A DNA stretch of 64,000 nucleotides from the NCBI RefSeq assembly GCF_020921035.1, contig NC_063155.1:14279311-14343310 (forward strand). The letters are read 5' to 3'. Numbering within the stretch: the first letter of the stretch is position 1; each line of letters begins with the position of its first letter. Below, piece by piece: positions 10,543 to 21,259 of this stretch. The DNA comes from Rhodamnia argentea. Its lineage: Eukaryota; Streptophyta; Magnoliopsida; Myrtales; Myrtaceae. Position numbers and translations under genes: made by a program. The notes below the pieces were generated by a model. It was not told the origin of the DNA. It did no database searches and saw only the letters and a program-made list of their open reading frames with translations.

Positions 10543-11365
10543 GATGATATCATCCTCTCTGAGACTCTACAAGTTTTTTTTTTTTTTTAAATATAATCAT
10601 TTTAAGAAGAAAGATAAACTCTAGACAAACTTAAAATGAAAATAGATAAGTCGGACCCATTTTTCTCGAGAACAAGTCGAATTAGCTACCGACGACTAGA
10701 GATTATCTGCCGAATAATAGAAAAAATGTAAGTCAGTGTAGAAGTTTTTGTTTGTCCATAATTTATTTCAGTTATGATAGATCAAGAGTGGATTTCGTGA
10801 AAACAATATACGTAAGACGGTATTCGCACCTTGTGAACACGCGCTTCTAAACCGGGCGAACATGTGGACCTTAACGTTGCTGCCTTTCAAAAACTGAAGC
10901 AAAAAAAAAAAAAAGGTTGAGCTAAGGCGAATTAAAGCAACCCGCAATTTTAGAGTACAAAATAAACTGAAGTTATTTGTTTTGACAATAAAGTTAACGG
11001 GAATAGCTCAGCGTAACATATTATGGTTAGCAATGTTATACAGAAACCGGCTTAAGCTTAAAGTTTATCTACCTCTTGTAGCCTAGTGACCAAACATGAA
11101 TTCAGAGTTAGCAATGGTTCCTCCTTCCAGTATTTGTAACAAATGCACAAGAATCGAATGTCCTTTAAAAGGGAAAATTTTACTCACCTTCACCGTTGTG
11201 CTCGAACTAGAAGCAGCCGGTTGCTCTAGAAGATCCTGTCGCATATGAGCAGAAGAGAGTGATCCTTGAGAAGGAAAACAATTACAAGAGAATAGTTACA
11301 AGATGTAAGTAGGCAATAGATTATATTCTAATCTCCATAGTTCAAACCATCCAGATAAAATGACC
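10543..11365. other. MULE 5' internal non-coding DNA
   Basis: AT-rich sequence between the transposase 5' end and the right arm; it should carry the transposase promoter and any 5' exon. I could not identify a coding exon. A GTG-like start context only is seen at 10542. Confidence 0.35.
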
Positions 11366-11664
11366 CATTTCAAAGGACTAATGATGCACACCGTGGAATT
11401 CTAAAAATGCCGGTCTCTAAAGACTTCAAATTTGTTCCATTGTAGGAAACAAAAACGCAGATTTGGCTAATTGGATACCATGACCGCATACTTTCAATTT
11501 TCTCAAGAAAACGCCCTATAAAATCTTGCAACAGAGACCGTATCAAATTTTTCCCAAGCAACAAATACAAATAATAGTGCATTTGATAACGAACAAAAGG
11601 GCCATTGCCATTTAAAGGAATCGAGGCCCCCAAACGAAGGGACCGAGCTCGGGGACGGTGGGGT
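11366..11664 (-). repeat. Right terminal inverted repeat of the MULE (outer end lost)
   Basis: Reverse complement of the left arm: the inner edge catttcaaaggacta starts at 11366, and the match continues to the accccaccgtccccgagctc block ending near 11661-11664. Relative to the left arm it lacks 94 bases. Outside 11664 the match stops at a junction with copied LTR sequence rather than at a clean element end. Confidence 0.8.
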
Positions 11665-11692
11665 TTGTCAAGGTTCAAGTTCATTACCATGC
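11662..11692. other. Filler DNA at the MULE/Gypsy junction, copied from nearby LTR sequence
   Basis: Bases 11662-11685 repeat bases 11744-11767 with one mismatch (core tcaaggttcaagttcatt), and 11684-11692 (ttaccatgc) repeats 11708-11716. LTR sequence proper resumes at about 11693. Short, locally templated patches between two truncated sequences are the signature of double-strand-break repair by synthesis-dependent or end-joining mechanisms. Confidence 0.75.
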
Positions 11693-12502
11693 ATAATTTT
11701 TCTCTTTTACCATGCGTGGCTAACTCCTCTTTAATCTAGCAAAGGTTTATCAAGGTTCAAGTTCATTCAAGTTGTGAGATCTAAACTTACTTCTCCTTCT
11801 TAATTTCTGCAGTATTTATATATTCTCTGTTTTATTGTTTACCATTGCTTTGTTAGTTGTTACAATAAGAGCTCGTTGTGCAATTGACAAGGTGATAGTT
11901 GCCATTTGAAATACCCAAACCCGTAATTGTTTAGGTGTTTTAATGATAGTGGCAGATAATATAACTTGATTAAAACCAGATTTTCAGGTTGTATTATGAG
12001 AATATATGGTCTAGCTTGAATAGGTTACGCGTATGATTTATTGGCTAGGGTTGGGTTTTTCTCGTTTTTCATGCTATTAGCGAATTGAATCTTTGGCGCG
12101 TGTCGGGATTATTCATTAATAAGGGATTAATCATAGGCGCGTGTCCGGTTGAGCTAATATTAAGGAAAGATTAGGTTGTTAGAAGCGTTTCAACAACCAT
12201 AACCAGTCTATTGCGGTGTTTGACATTATTCATTTGACTCAATGGTCAACTTCCGAACTTGAATGAGATTACCTTTGCTAGATGTTGCATAATCTGATTT
12301 TTAGTTAGTTATTTCTGTTTGCTTATTTTAGTTAAGTATATTATGCAAAAACCCCCTTTTTAATTTCACTTTTATTGTCTACTTAGTCTTCAAAGAATTA
12401 ACAATTTGTCGGTCTACGTGGATTCGACTTTGCTCACCCTAAGTACAATTTATTTGCAATTTGGAAAGTAGGAATTATATTTGGTGGATTTGACAAGCAC
12501 CA
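11693..12502 (+). repeat. Left LTR of the Gypsy element, 5'-truncated
   Basis: It aligns with 20452-21259 of the right LTR at high identity (roughly 96% by eye) and ends gacaagcacca like it. The first ~480 bases of the LTR, including the expected U3 start, are absent because of the deletion at the MULE junction. Confidence 0.9.
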
Positions 12503-12507
12503 AATTT

Positions 12508-12525
12508 TGGCGCCGTTGCCGGGGA
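12508..12525 (+). promoter_or_regulatory. Primer binding site, tRNA-Asp type
   Basis: tggcgccgttgccgggga lies six bases after the LTR end and is complementary to the 3' end of plant tRNA-Asp, the primer known for Athila-group Gypsy elements. Confidence 0.9.
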
Positions 12526-12551
12526 CTGATTTTAATTGATTTTATTCTTTG

Positions 12552-13731
12552 ATGACCGGGTCTAATCGTACGGGTGAACTCCAGTACGATACTGAGATAG
12601 AGAAGACAGCTAAGAGGTTAAGATAAGAAGCAAAATTAAGAAAACAAGCGTCTTCATCTATAATTTTAGCGCCTAAAGACGAATCACCCCCTGAACCGCC
12701 TTATTCTTCCAACGAATCTAATCAAGAAGAAAAGATGGCTGAAGAAAATAGGACTTTGAGAATTAGTTGCCCCTCCAGTCAATCAACAACCTTTGTGCAT
12801 CACTTATCCAAATTTGGAGGCTCCCTACGAGTTGAAATCCGGTTTAATCCACTTGCTGCCCATTTTTCGTGGACTAGAGAATGAAGATCCTCACAAACAT
12901 CTCAAAGAATTTCATGTAGTTTGTTCCATCATGAAACCACAAGGAGTAACTGAAGTGCAAATTAAGATGATGGCCTTTCCATTTTCTCTAGTTGTTGCAG
13001 CCAAGGAATGGCTATTTTATCTACCTCTTGGGACTATTACTTCATGGACAGGCATGGTAAATATTTTTCTTAGCAAGTTCTTTCCTGCCTCTCGAGCCGC
13101 TGGAATTAGAAGAGGAATTTGTGGGATTAAGCAACGGGGTACGGAGACTCTCCATGACTATCGGGAGAGATTTAAAAGATTGTGTGCAAGCTGTCCCCAA
13201 CATGGAAATCCAGATCAGGCCCCTATTCAGTATTTTTATGAAGGATTATTGTCCATGGAGAGGAAGAGGATAGATGCCGCGAGTGGAGGAGCCATTGTCA
13301 ACAAGACACCCCAAGCTGCCCGTGATTTAATTTCTACCATGGCTGCCAATTCCCAGCAATTTGGGTCTCGCCAAGAACCCTCAAGAATGGTTAATGAATT
13401 AAATGCATCTTCCCTTGAGAGCAAAATCAATCAACTAACCTCTTTGGCTCAAAATTTGGTTATAGGGAATGCACAACAAGCCAAAGTATGTGGGATTTGT
13501 GCTTATACCGGTCATCCTGCGGATATATGCCCCACTTTGCAAGATGATACTCCTGAACAAGCAAATGACGTTGGGAATTTTCCTAGCCTACCACAAAGGA
13601 AGTATGATCTATACTCGGATATATACAATCCGGGATGGATGGATCACCATAACTTTAGTTATGGATCTAGAGCGCAAAATTTCCAACAATTCCAACAAAG
13701 ACCATCAGCCCCACCACAGCAAAATTCTTGA
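12552..13731 (+). pseudogene. Gypsy gag, broken
   Basis: ATG at 12552. An in-frame stop falls near 12627, and a two-base loss near 12770 shifts the frame. From 12793 a 312-codon open frame carries the retrotransposon gag core (an AAKEWLFYLP...SWTGMVNIFLSKFFP segment) and a CCHC-type knuckle, CGICAYTGHPADIC. A TGA at 13729-13731 ends it, but related coding continues in the same frame. Gag forms the cytoplasmic particle that packages the element RNA. This copy cannot make a full product. Confidence 0.85.
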
Positions 13732-15083
13732 GAACCAAGAATGTCCCTTGAACATATAGTCAAGTCTTTTGCAACTAACACTCAACAATTTCAACAAGAG
13801 ACAAGGGCGAGCAAACAAAATTTGGAGAATCAAGTTAGCCAATTGGCAAATCCCTAAGCAAGCTAGAGTCTCAAGGAAAATTGCCTTCCCAAACAATAGT
13901 CAACCCAAAAGAAAACGCGAGCGCAATTACCTTGAGAAGTGGAAAAGAGCTGGAACATATTGCTGGAAAAAGACGTGGGCACGGCTTGACATTAGAGGAA
14001 GAAACAGAGGTGGTAGTTAAGAAACAGACAGAGCCGACCGAGAAGTTTGTACACGAGGAACCCAAAATTTTAGAGACCAAACCCCCTTTTCCGGAAAGAT
14101 TAGCCAAATCAAAGAAGAAAAAGAAGAAGGAAGAAATTCTTGAAACATTCCGAAAGGTGGAAGTAAATATACCCTTGCTTGATGTAATTAAGCAAATACC
14201 CAGGTACACAAAATTTCTTAAAGAGTTGTGCACTAATAAGAAAAAGTTGACCGGGTATGAGAAGGTAAATGTGGGGGAAAATTGTATTTGCTGTTCTTCA
14301 AAAAAAAAATTATTACCCCCAAAATGCAAAGACCAAGGTATGTTTGCTATGTCTTGCACTATTGGGAATGTTGGAATAAAAAGGGCTATGTGTGATCCGG
14401 GAGCTTCAATTAATGTGATGCCATAATCCATTTATTCTTCTTTAAATGCTGGTCCATTAAAAGAAACTAAGTTAGTAATTCAACTTGCCGATAGGTCAAT
14501 TGTTTACCCCAGAGGTGTGTTAGAGGATGTGTTAGTTCGAGTCAATGGTCTGATTTTTCCTGCAGACTTCTTTGTTTTAGATGTGGAGGATGATAAATCT
14601 TCAAACTCTTTTGATATTCTGCTAGGAAGACCTTTTCTTAGTACTGCTAGAACAAAAATCGATGTGCATGATGATACATTAACTATGGAATTTGATGGTG
14701 AGGTAATTAAATTTAATGTTTATGATGCCATGAAATAACCCGATGATGTATCTTGTGTTTTCAGCATTGACATTATTGAACCATTAATCCAAAAGACATT
14801 TGGGTTAAGTGAGGATGATAAGTTGATGGTTGCGCTATGCAAAAGTATAAGTCTGGACAGCATTGGTAAGGTTGAAAGAAAGTTTTTAATTGGTGATGAA
14901 TTGCAAGAAGTGGTGTATGAATTGGAGGCACTTGAGCCTAAGGTAAGTTCTAGTCCTTCTATAGACTTGCCTACATCTCACACCACTCTTTTACCTTCTG
15001 TTTTACAGCCTCCTAAATTGGAATTAAACCCTCTTCCCAACCATTTGAAGTATGCATTTTTAGGTGAAGGGGATACCCTCCCG
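13732..15083 (+). pseudogene. Gypsy gag-pol linker and aspartic protease region, broken
   Basis: Stops occur near 13856, 14424 and 14736, and the frame ends with a stop near 15083. A Lys/Glu-rich linker (13881-14200) precedes the protease-like segment. The protease active-site block reads DPGASINVMP just before the stop at 14424, followed by a typical ILLGRPFLSTA segment (about 14610-14650) that closes the protease fold. The D-x-G-A-S form is usual for this group. The protease would cleave the polyprotein. It is not functional here. Confidence 0.8.
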
Positions 15084-15208
15084 TGATCATCTCAAATAAA
15101 CTTAGCAAATGGGAAAAGAAAGAGTTGATTGAAGTGTTAAAAGAATATAAAGGGGCTGTAGGATGGACAATTGCAGATATCAAAGGAATAAGCCCATCTA
15201 CATGCATG

Positions 15209-15604
15209 GGGAAAAGTACACTAGAAGTGCCATAACTTGTGTACGGCGTTCACTTGAGTGCCATAACTTTCAAAACGTACACTTAAGTGTCATAACTTTC
15301 AAAAATCGTTCACTTGAGTGCTATGTCGGAGCAAAATCGTTCACTTAAGTGCTACAATAACTTTTCCGGCGTGCCATGTCGCCTTTCCGGCGTGCCACGT
15401 CAACTTTCCGGCGTCTACAGTAACTTTTCCGGCGTGCTACGGTAACTTTTTCGGCATCTACAGTAACTTTCCCGGCTGCTACGTCAACATGGCACTCAAG
15501 TGAACGATTTTTAAAAGTTATGGTACTTAAGTGAACGTTTTGAAAGTTATGACACTCAAGTGAACGCCGTACAAAAGTCATGGCACTTCTAGTGTACTTT
15601 TCCC
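15209..15604. mobile_element. MULE-type MITE inside Gypsy pol, with 9-bp TSD
   Basis: A 396-bp insertion is flanked by perfect 9-bp duplications (acatgcatg at 15200-15208 and 15605-15613). Its arms of about 120 bp are nearly perfect inverted repeats beginning gggaaaagtacactagaagt. Each arm holds two or three ~32-bp subrepeats of the type gttcacttgagtgccataac. The centre is a minisatellite of ~21-bp units around 'cttttccggcgtg'. There is no coding sequence. A 9-bp duplication and long arms point to the Mutator superfamily. Removing it leaves the surrounding pol frame continuous, so it arrived after the Gypsy element. Confidence 0.9.
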
Positions 15605-15613
15605 ACATGCATG

Positions 15614-16860
15614 CATAGAATCCTATTGGAAGAAAACAACAAGCCTATTAGGACGCTCAAAGGCGTTTGAATCCGCCTATGATGGAAGTTGTAAAGAAAG
15701 AAATTTTGAAATTGTTAGATGCTGGTACGATTTATCCGATTTCGAATAGCAAATGGGTAAGCCCGGTTCGGGTAGTACCCAAGAAAACAAGTATAACGGT
15801 GATTAAGAATACAGTTGGTGAGTTGGTGCCCACCCGAGTTCAAAACGAGTGGCGGGTATGTATAGATTATAGAAAATTAAATGCATCAACTAAAAAAGAT
15901 CATTTTCCTCTTCCATTTATTGATCAAATGCTCAAACGGTTGGCTGGTAGAACTCATTATTGTTGTCTTGATGGATATTCGGGTTTCTACCAAATACCGG
16001 TTGCACCCGAAGATTAAGAAAAGACAACGTTCACCTGCTCGTTTGGAACTTTTGCTTGCTGGAGGATGCCATTTGAGCTTTGCAATGCCCTCACCACTTT
16101 CCAAAGGTGTATGGTTAGCATATTTTCTAATTATATTGAAAATTGCATAGTAGTATTTATGGATGATTTCATTGTTTATGGCAATTCTTTTGATGATTGC
16201 CCGGCTGATCTTACAAAAGTCTTGAAAAGGTGTTTGGAGTCTAATCTTGTGTTGAATTATGAAAAATGTCACTTTATGATTGATCAAGGGTTAATTTTGG
16301 GACATATTGTGTCTGCTAAAGGAATTGAAGTAGATAAAGCTAAAATAGATGTTATTAAATCCATGCCTTACCCCGCGCGTGTGCGGGAGATGCGTTCTTT
16401 TCTTGGACATGCAGGTTTTTATAGGTGCTTCATCAAGGATTTTTTCAAGATCACTTAACCCTTGTGTCAATTGTTGCAAAAAGATGTCCCATTTGAGTTC
16501 AATGAAGAGCGCAAGGTAGCTTTTGATACTCTTAAAGAGATGTTGGTTTTCGCACCAATTATCCAGCCGCCAAACTGGAATTGCCCTTTTGAGATCATGT
16601 GTGACGCAAGCAAACGAGCCGTGGGCGCTATTTTGGGACAGCGAATTGAGAAGAATCCACATGTCATGTACTATGCCTCAAGGACGCTGGATAGTGCTTA
16701 GTGCAATTACTCCACGACGGAAAAAGAACTTTTAGCTATTGTATTTGCTTTAGAAAAATTCCGTTCTTATTTATTGGGCACTAAAGTGATTGTTTATTCT
16801 GATCATGCAGCGTTGAAATTCTTACTCAAGAAGAAGGCAAAATCGAGGCTAACCGGATAG
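15614..16860 (+). pseudogene. Gypsy reverse transcriptase and RNase H, broken
   Basis: RT motifs in order are KWVSPVRVVPKK, RVCIDYRKLN, HFPLPFIDQM, the catalytic FMDDF box (about 16160-16174) and GHIVSAKGIEVD. RNase H follows (FEIMCDASKRAVGAILGQ, then YASRTLDSA, then [11 protein letters not shown]). In-frame stops lie at about 16015, 16456, 16699 and 16858. Several sit where a single C-to-T or G-to-A change in a Gln or Trp codon would give a stop, consistent with decay of methylated DNA. The enzyme would copy element RNA into DNA. It is inactive here. Confidence 0.9.
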
Positions 16861-18318
16861 ATTCTCTTGTTACAAGAATTTGATTTGGAGATAAGAGACA
16901 AAAAGGGGTCTGAAAATCTGGTTGTTGATCATCTTAGTCGATTACCTATCGCCGAAGAAGCACAGCCTTTACAAGATGACTTTCCCGATGAGTATTTATT
17001 TTCTGTGCAAAGTACAACTCCCTGGTGTGTTGATATTGTAAATTACCTAGTAGCTGGTACCTTCCCTAATGAATTAACCAGGTTTGAAAAGGATAAGATA
17101 ACGAGGGATGCTAAGTATTATGTATGGGATGATCCTTATTTGTGGAAACATTGTTCTAACCAAGTTATTAGGCAATGTGTTTCCGAGGTAGAGGTTGAGT
17201 CAATTCTGAAATTTTGTCATTCTTATGCTTGTGGAGGTCATTTTGGACCCAAGAGAACAGCACACAAAGTATTAGAGTGTGGGCTGTATTGGCCTTCTTT
17301 ATTTCGTGATGCTTATATGTTCCGTAAGTCCTGTGCTAATTGTCAAAGAATTGGTAGTTTAGGACATAAAGATCAAATGCCACTCACTCCTATACTTGTT
17401 TTTGAAATATTTGATGTATGGGGTATTGATTTTATGGGTCCTTTTCCACCTTCATTTGGTCATACTTATATTCCGCTTGCTGTAGATTATGTTTCTAAAT
17501 GTGTGGAAGCCAAGGCTACACGAACCGACAATGCTAAGACTGTTGTCGATTTTGTCAAAACTCACATCTTTGCTAGGTTCGGAACGCCAAGAGCAATTAG
17601 CGGTGATAGAGGGACTCATTTATGCAATCGCATCATGGAAGCGCTCTTCGCCAAATATGTCGTAAGTCATCGCACCTCCACTGCCTACCATCCACCAACG
17701 AGTGGACAAGCCGAAGTGTCGAATAGAGAAATTAAATCCATACTTGAAAAGACAGTCAATCCAAATAGAAAACACTGAAGTTTACGGTTGGATAACGCAC
17801 TATGGGCTTATCATATAGCATACAAGACCCCTATAGGCATGTCTCCATATCGTCTTGTTTTTGGTAAGCCTTCTCACCTCCCTGTGGAGTTAGAGCACCG
17901 CGCTTATTGGGCTATCAAGCATCGTAACATGAAGATGGATCGGGCTGGTGAACATAGGAAATTACAATTGCGGGAGTTGGAGGAGATTAGAATTGATGCA
18001 TATGAGAGCTCCAGAATTTACAAGGAAAATACAAAGAAATTTCATGACCAAATAATTTCTAGAAAACAATTTTCAATTGGACAAAAAGTTCTACTTTATC
18101 ATTCCTGTTTAAAATTATTTCCTGGAAAACTACGGTCTAAGTGGATTGGTCCTTTTATTGTTACTAATGTCTTTTCTCATGGTGCGGTGGAGATACATAG
18201 CCTAGAGACAAACAAAGTTTTTAAAGTGAATGGACATCGTCTCAAGCCATTTTATGAAGGGTTTCGGGCTCATAGGAAAGAGGAAATAACCCTAGACAGG
18301 GTTAATGAGGGAAAATGA
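16861..18318 (+). pseudogene. Gypsy integrase, broken by one stop
   Basis: The first open part (16867-17778) holds the HHCC zinc motif ([10 protein letters not shown]...CANCQRIG), the first catalytic Asp in [11 protein letters not shown], the second in a degenerate [11 protein letters not shown] block, and the Glu in [14 protein letters not shown] near 17776 then splits the frame. The second part (17788-18318) carries the [16 protein letters not shown] segment and the C-terminal [10 protein letters not shown]...[14 protein letters not shown]-binding region. Integrase inserts the element cDNA in chromosomes. The stop and the altered second Asp block make this copy inactive. Confidence 0.85.
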
Positions 18319-19954
18319 AAATGCAAGTCGTCTAGCCTAGGACGTTAAACGAGGGCGCTTTAGGGAGGCAGCCCAAGTTTAAGGCGTACCCATGCCTTAT
18401 TTCTAGTTCATTTTCAGTTCATTTTATTTTATTTATTGTCATCTTCTCCAATAATTTACCCTAATTTTTTGTTCTTTTATTTACCCTCATACATGTCTAC
18501 TCGTGCTTCTCCATTGACACCACCACCTACCGCCCCCCAACGTAAAATCAGAGCCCGACTCAACAAGCAGAAGCGCTTCAAAGTACCCTACGATTTGAAG
18601 ATACAACCCACCAGGCCAGGTATAATGCTCTTTAAAGATAGCCTATCGTGCCTTGTCCGATTTTCCCATAGGAACGGAGCACTACTCGAGCTCCCGACGA
18701 GGGCATGGTTTCCCCGTCCACTCCATGTTAGACTACCGTGATTCTATATCCTCCACCATTCACAGAAGTTAGACTCCTCTTTCTTTTCTATTTGTGCTTT
18801 TCTTTTTCCTACACATTGAGGACAACGTGTCTATTAAGTGTGGGGGAGATTTGATGAAGAAGATGCTTTATCTTGATTGGTTTTGTGTAAATATTTGGGT
18901 TTGATGTTGAATTTGGTATGATTGCTACTTGAGGAGAATTCTTTCTAATGTTGTGATGTTTTGGGAGAACCTTTTTGATTTTGATTGATTCTTTTTTGTG
19001 GAAAATTTGCTTATCACTTTGTTTGTCCTTGACCACAGCCTTTATCTAGTTAAATCATTAACTTCTAGTTTGAATTTGTGCAACTCTTCTTGTCTTGAAT
19101 TGATAAAATATGCTAGATTATGTAATAAACTTAATATAACCAGATTTATTCTTAATTTTTCATGGAATAAATGGTTGATTTTGGTTGTTCTTCTTATCAT
19201 AAAATATGAGGCTTGAATTAATGAAGTGAAATATGCTTAACTTGCTTGATTTGAAATATGCTTAACTTGCTTGATTTAAATCTACGTCATATGCATATGG
19301 AATTTTCATTAAACTTGTTTAGTCACATAATTATTCATATGTGAATGTGTGATGGAAATGAGGTTGCTGCAAAAGTTCGAAAAAAAAATGGAGAAAAGTA
19401 TTATGTTTGATTATGTTTGCTCCGCTGTTCTGCTCTAGTTAAGTAACCGGGGGTCTTCATGCGTCCCATGTTGACACTCGGGCCAAAAAACTAGCAAAAT
19501 ATGAGCAGTGCTAGTAGCCACTTAGGGTTGTGATGGGTTGAGTGACCGGAGGTAACCACCAAAACCGGTCTACTTTCGCATCAAAAGGTCTATGACACCC
19601 TGGGTAAGCCTAAAAGTGTTGCAATAATTTAAAAGCACCTCAATGTCTTGTTTATTTGAATTTGTGTGAGGTTTGTGACTTGGCAGGTTAAGGAATGATT
19701 CTTTATGCATTGACTTAACTTATATGGAACTCATTTGTCTGAATATTCTAAAAATGTTCGAGCCTTGTGTTTTATGGTGACAAGAATTATTAAAATCAGT
19801 TTTTTATTGCTTGAGAAATTGGGACTTGTTGGTTATGTCGAGTTTATTATGTCTTTTAGTATGTTGAATCATGGATTAATGAGGGATTTGTGTGAATGAT
19901 GGCTGGATGTTGTTGGTTGACAGATTTGGGTTATGCTCGAGGACAAGTATTGGA
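18319..19954 (+). other. Long non-coding tail of the Gypsy element, with an internal polypurine-like tract
   Basis: In this lineage this interval may hold an env-like or unknown frame. Here I see only a short frame (18494-18741) with no recognisable domain. At 18835-18857 the sequence taagtgtgggggagatttga nearly repeats the true polypurine tract and LTR start at 19955-19976, and both are preceded by a 'gaggacaa' segment. Confidence 0.55.
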
Positions 19955-19970
19955 TAAGTGTGGGGGAGTT
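19955..19970 (+). promoter_or_regulatory. Polypurine tract of the Gypsy element
   Basis: taagtgtgggggagtt lies immediately before the right LTR (which begins TGATGATGTG) and is the expected plus-strand priming site. Confidence 0.8.
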
Positions 19971-21259
19971 TGATGATGTGTATATTTGACTTATATTTTG
20001 ATTATATTTGATGGTATTTTGGACAAATATTCAAATAAAAAGAGTGGAATTTATTTGTTTTTATGCATTGTGGTTAGGTGATGGTGAATGATGCAATCGT
20101 GAAGATTTTGGACACTTTTGATATGTTTTCGAGTTGTTGGTTGGGATTTTGCATGTAAAAGATCCATTTTCTAGATTTTGTGCAAAGAGCCATGCCCACG
20201 GCTTAAGGTCGTGCGGATGCAAAGCTGGTGCAGAATTTGGGGACGTGATTTGGCTATTTATTTACATATTTTCCAGATCTAATGGTAGAGGATTTTTGTA
20301 CTTAAATAGAACTCTTAATTAGGGATATTAGGGAGAAGTTTTTGCCTACTTTTTCTCTCTTTCCATGTTGGATAGAATTTCTTTTTTATTATTTAAGAGG
20401 TTGAACGCAAGAGGGGAGACAGACTTTACTCTAGAAAATTCAGAAGCGTATTATTTTTCTCTTTTGCCATGCGTAGCTAACTCCTCTTTAATCTAGCAAA
20501 GTTTATCAAGGTTCAAGTTCATTCAAGTTGTGAGATCTAAACTTAATTCTCCTTCTTAATTTTTGTAGTATTTATATATTCTCTATTTTATTGTTTACCA
20601 TTGCTTTGTTAGTTGTTACAAAAAGAGCTCGTTATGCAATTGACAAGGTGATAGTTGCCAATTGAAATACCCAAATCCGTAATTGTTTAGGTGTTTTAAT
20701 GATAGTGGCAGATAATATAACTTGATTAAAACCAGATTTTTAGGTTGTATTATGAGAATATATGGTCTAGCTTGAATATGTTACGCGTATGATTTATTGG
20801 CTAGGGTTGGGTTTTTCTCGTTTTTCATGCTATTAGCGAATTGAATCCTTGGCGCGTGTCGGGATTATTCATTAATAAGGGATTAATCATAGGCGAGTGT
20901 CCGGTTAATCTAATATTAAGCAAAGATTAGGTTGTTAGAAGCGTTTCAACAACCATAACCAGTCTATTGCAGTGTTTGAAATTATTCATTTGACTCAATG
21001 ATCAACTTCCGAACTTGAATGAGATTACCTTTGCTAGATGTTGCATAATCTGATTTTTATTTATTTATTTCTGTTTGCTTATTTTATTTAAGTATATTAT
21101 GCATAAACCCCCCTTTTTAATTTCACTTTTATTGTCTACTTAGTCTTCAAAGAATTAACAATTTGTCGGTCTCTGTGAATTCGACTCTGCTCACCCTAAG
21201 TACAATTTATTTGCAATTTGGAGAGTAGGAATTATATTTGGTGGATTCGACAAGCACCA
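19971..21259 (+). repeat. Right LTR of the Gypsy element, complete
   Basis: It begins TGATGATGTG after the polypurine tract and ends gacaagcacca, the same end as the left LTR; length 1289 bp. It supplies the ~480 bp missing from the left copy. Confidence 0.85.

Larger units (their letters stand above)
6718..11664 (-). mobile_element. FAR1-type Mutator-like element (MULE) with long terminal inverted repeats
   Basis: An inverted repeat pair (6843-7242 and 11366-11664) encloses a FAR1/FRS-type MULE transposase pseudogene on the minus strand. This arrangement is expected of an autonomous MULE of the lineage that also gave rise to plant FHY3/FAR1 transcription factors. The left arm includes a duplicated 121-bp block and may extend to 6718 or further. 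The right arm stops abruptly at 11664, next to copied filler DNA, so its outer end is lost and the 9-bp target duplication cannot be checked. The transposase has four in-frame stops, so this copy is dead. Confidence 0.7.
11693..21259 (+). mobile_element. Athila-type Ty3/Gypsy LTR retrotransposon, 5'-truncated and decayed
   Basis: Order: truncated left LTR (11693-12502), tRNA-Asp-type primer site (12508-12525), gag, protease, RT, RNase H, integrase (to 18318), a long non-coding tail, a polypurine tract (19955-19970) and a complete right LTR (19971-21259, 1289 bp). The pol order PR-RT-RH-IN is that of Ty3/Gypsy, and the primer site plus gag style point to the Athila/Tat branch. About ten stops or frameshifts break the coding region. 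The left LTR lacks about 480 bp at its 5' end, so the element's left target duplication is gone. A MITE is inserted at 15209-15604. Confidence 0.9.

Noticed and set aside
18494..18741. Short Gypsy tail frame as an env-like gene
   Set aside because: No signal peptide, membrane helix or family motif.
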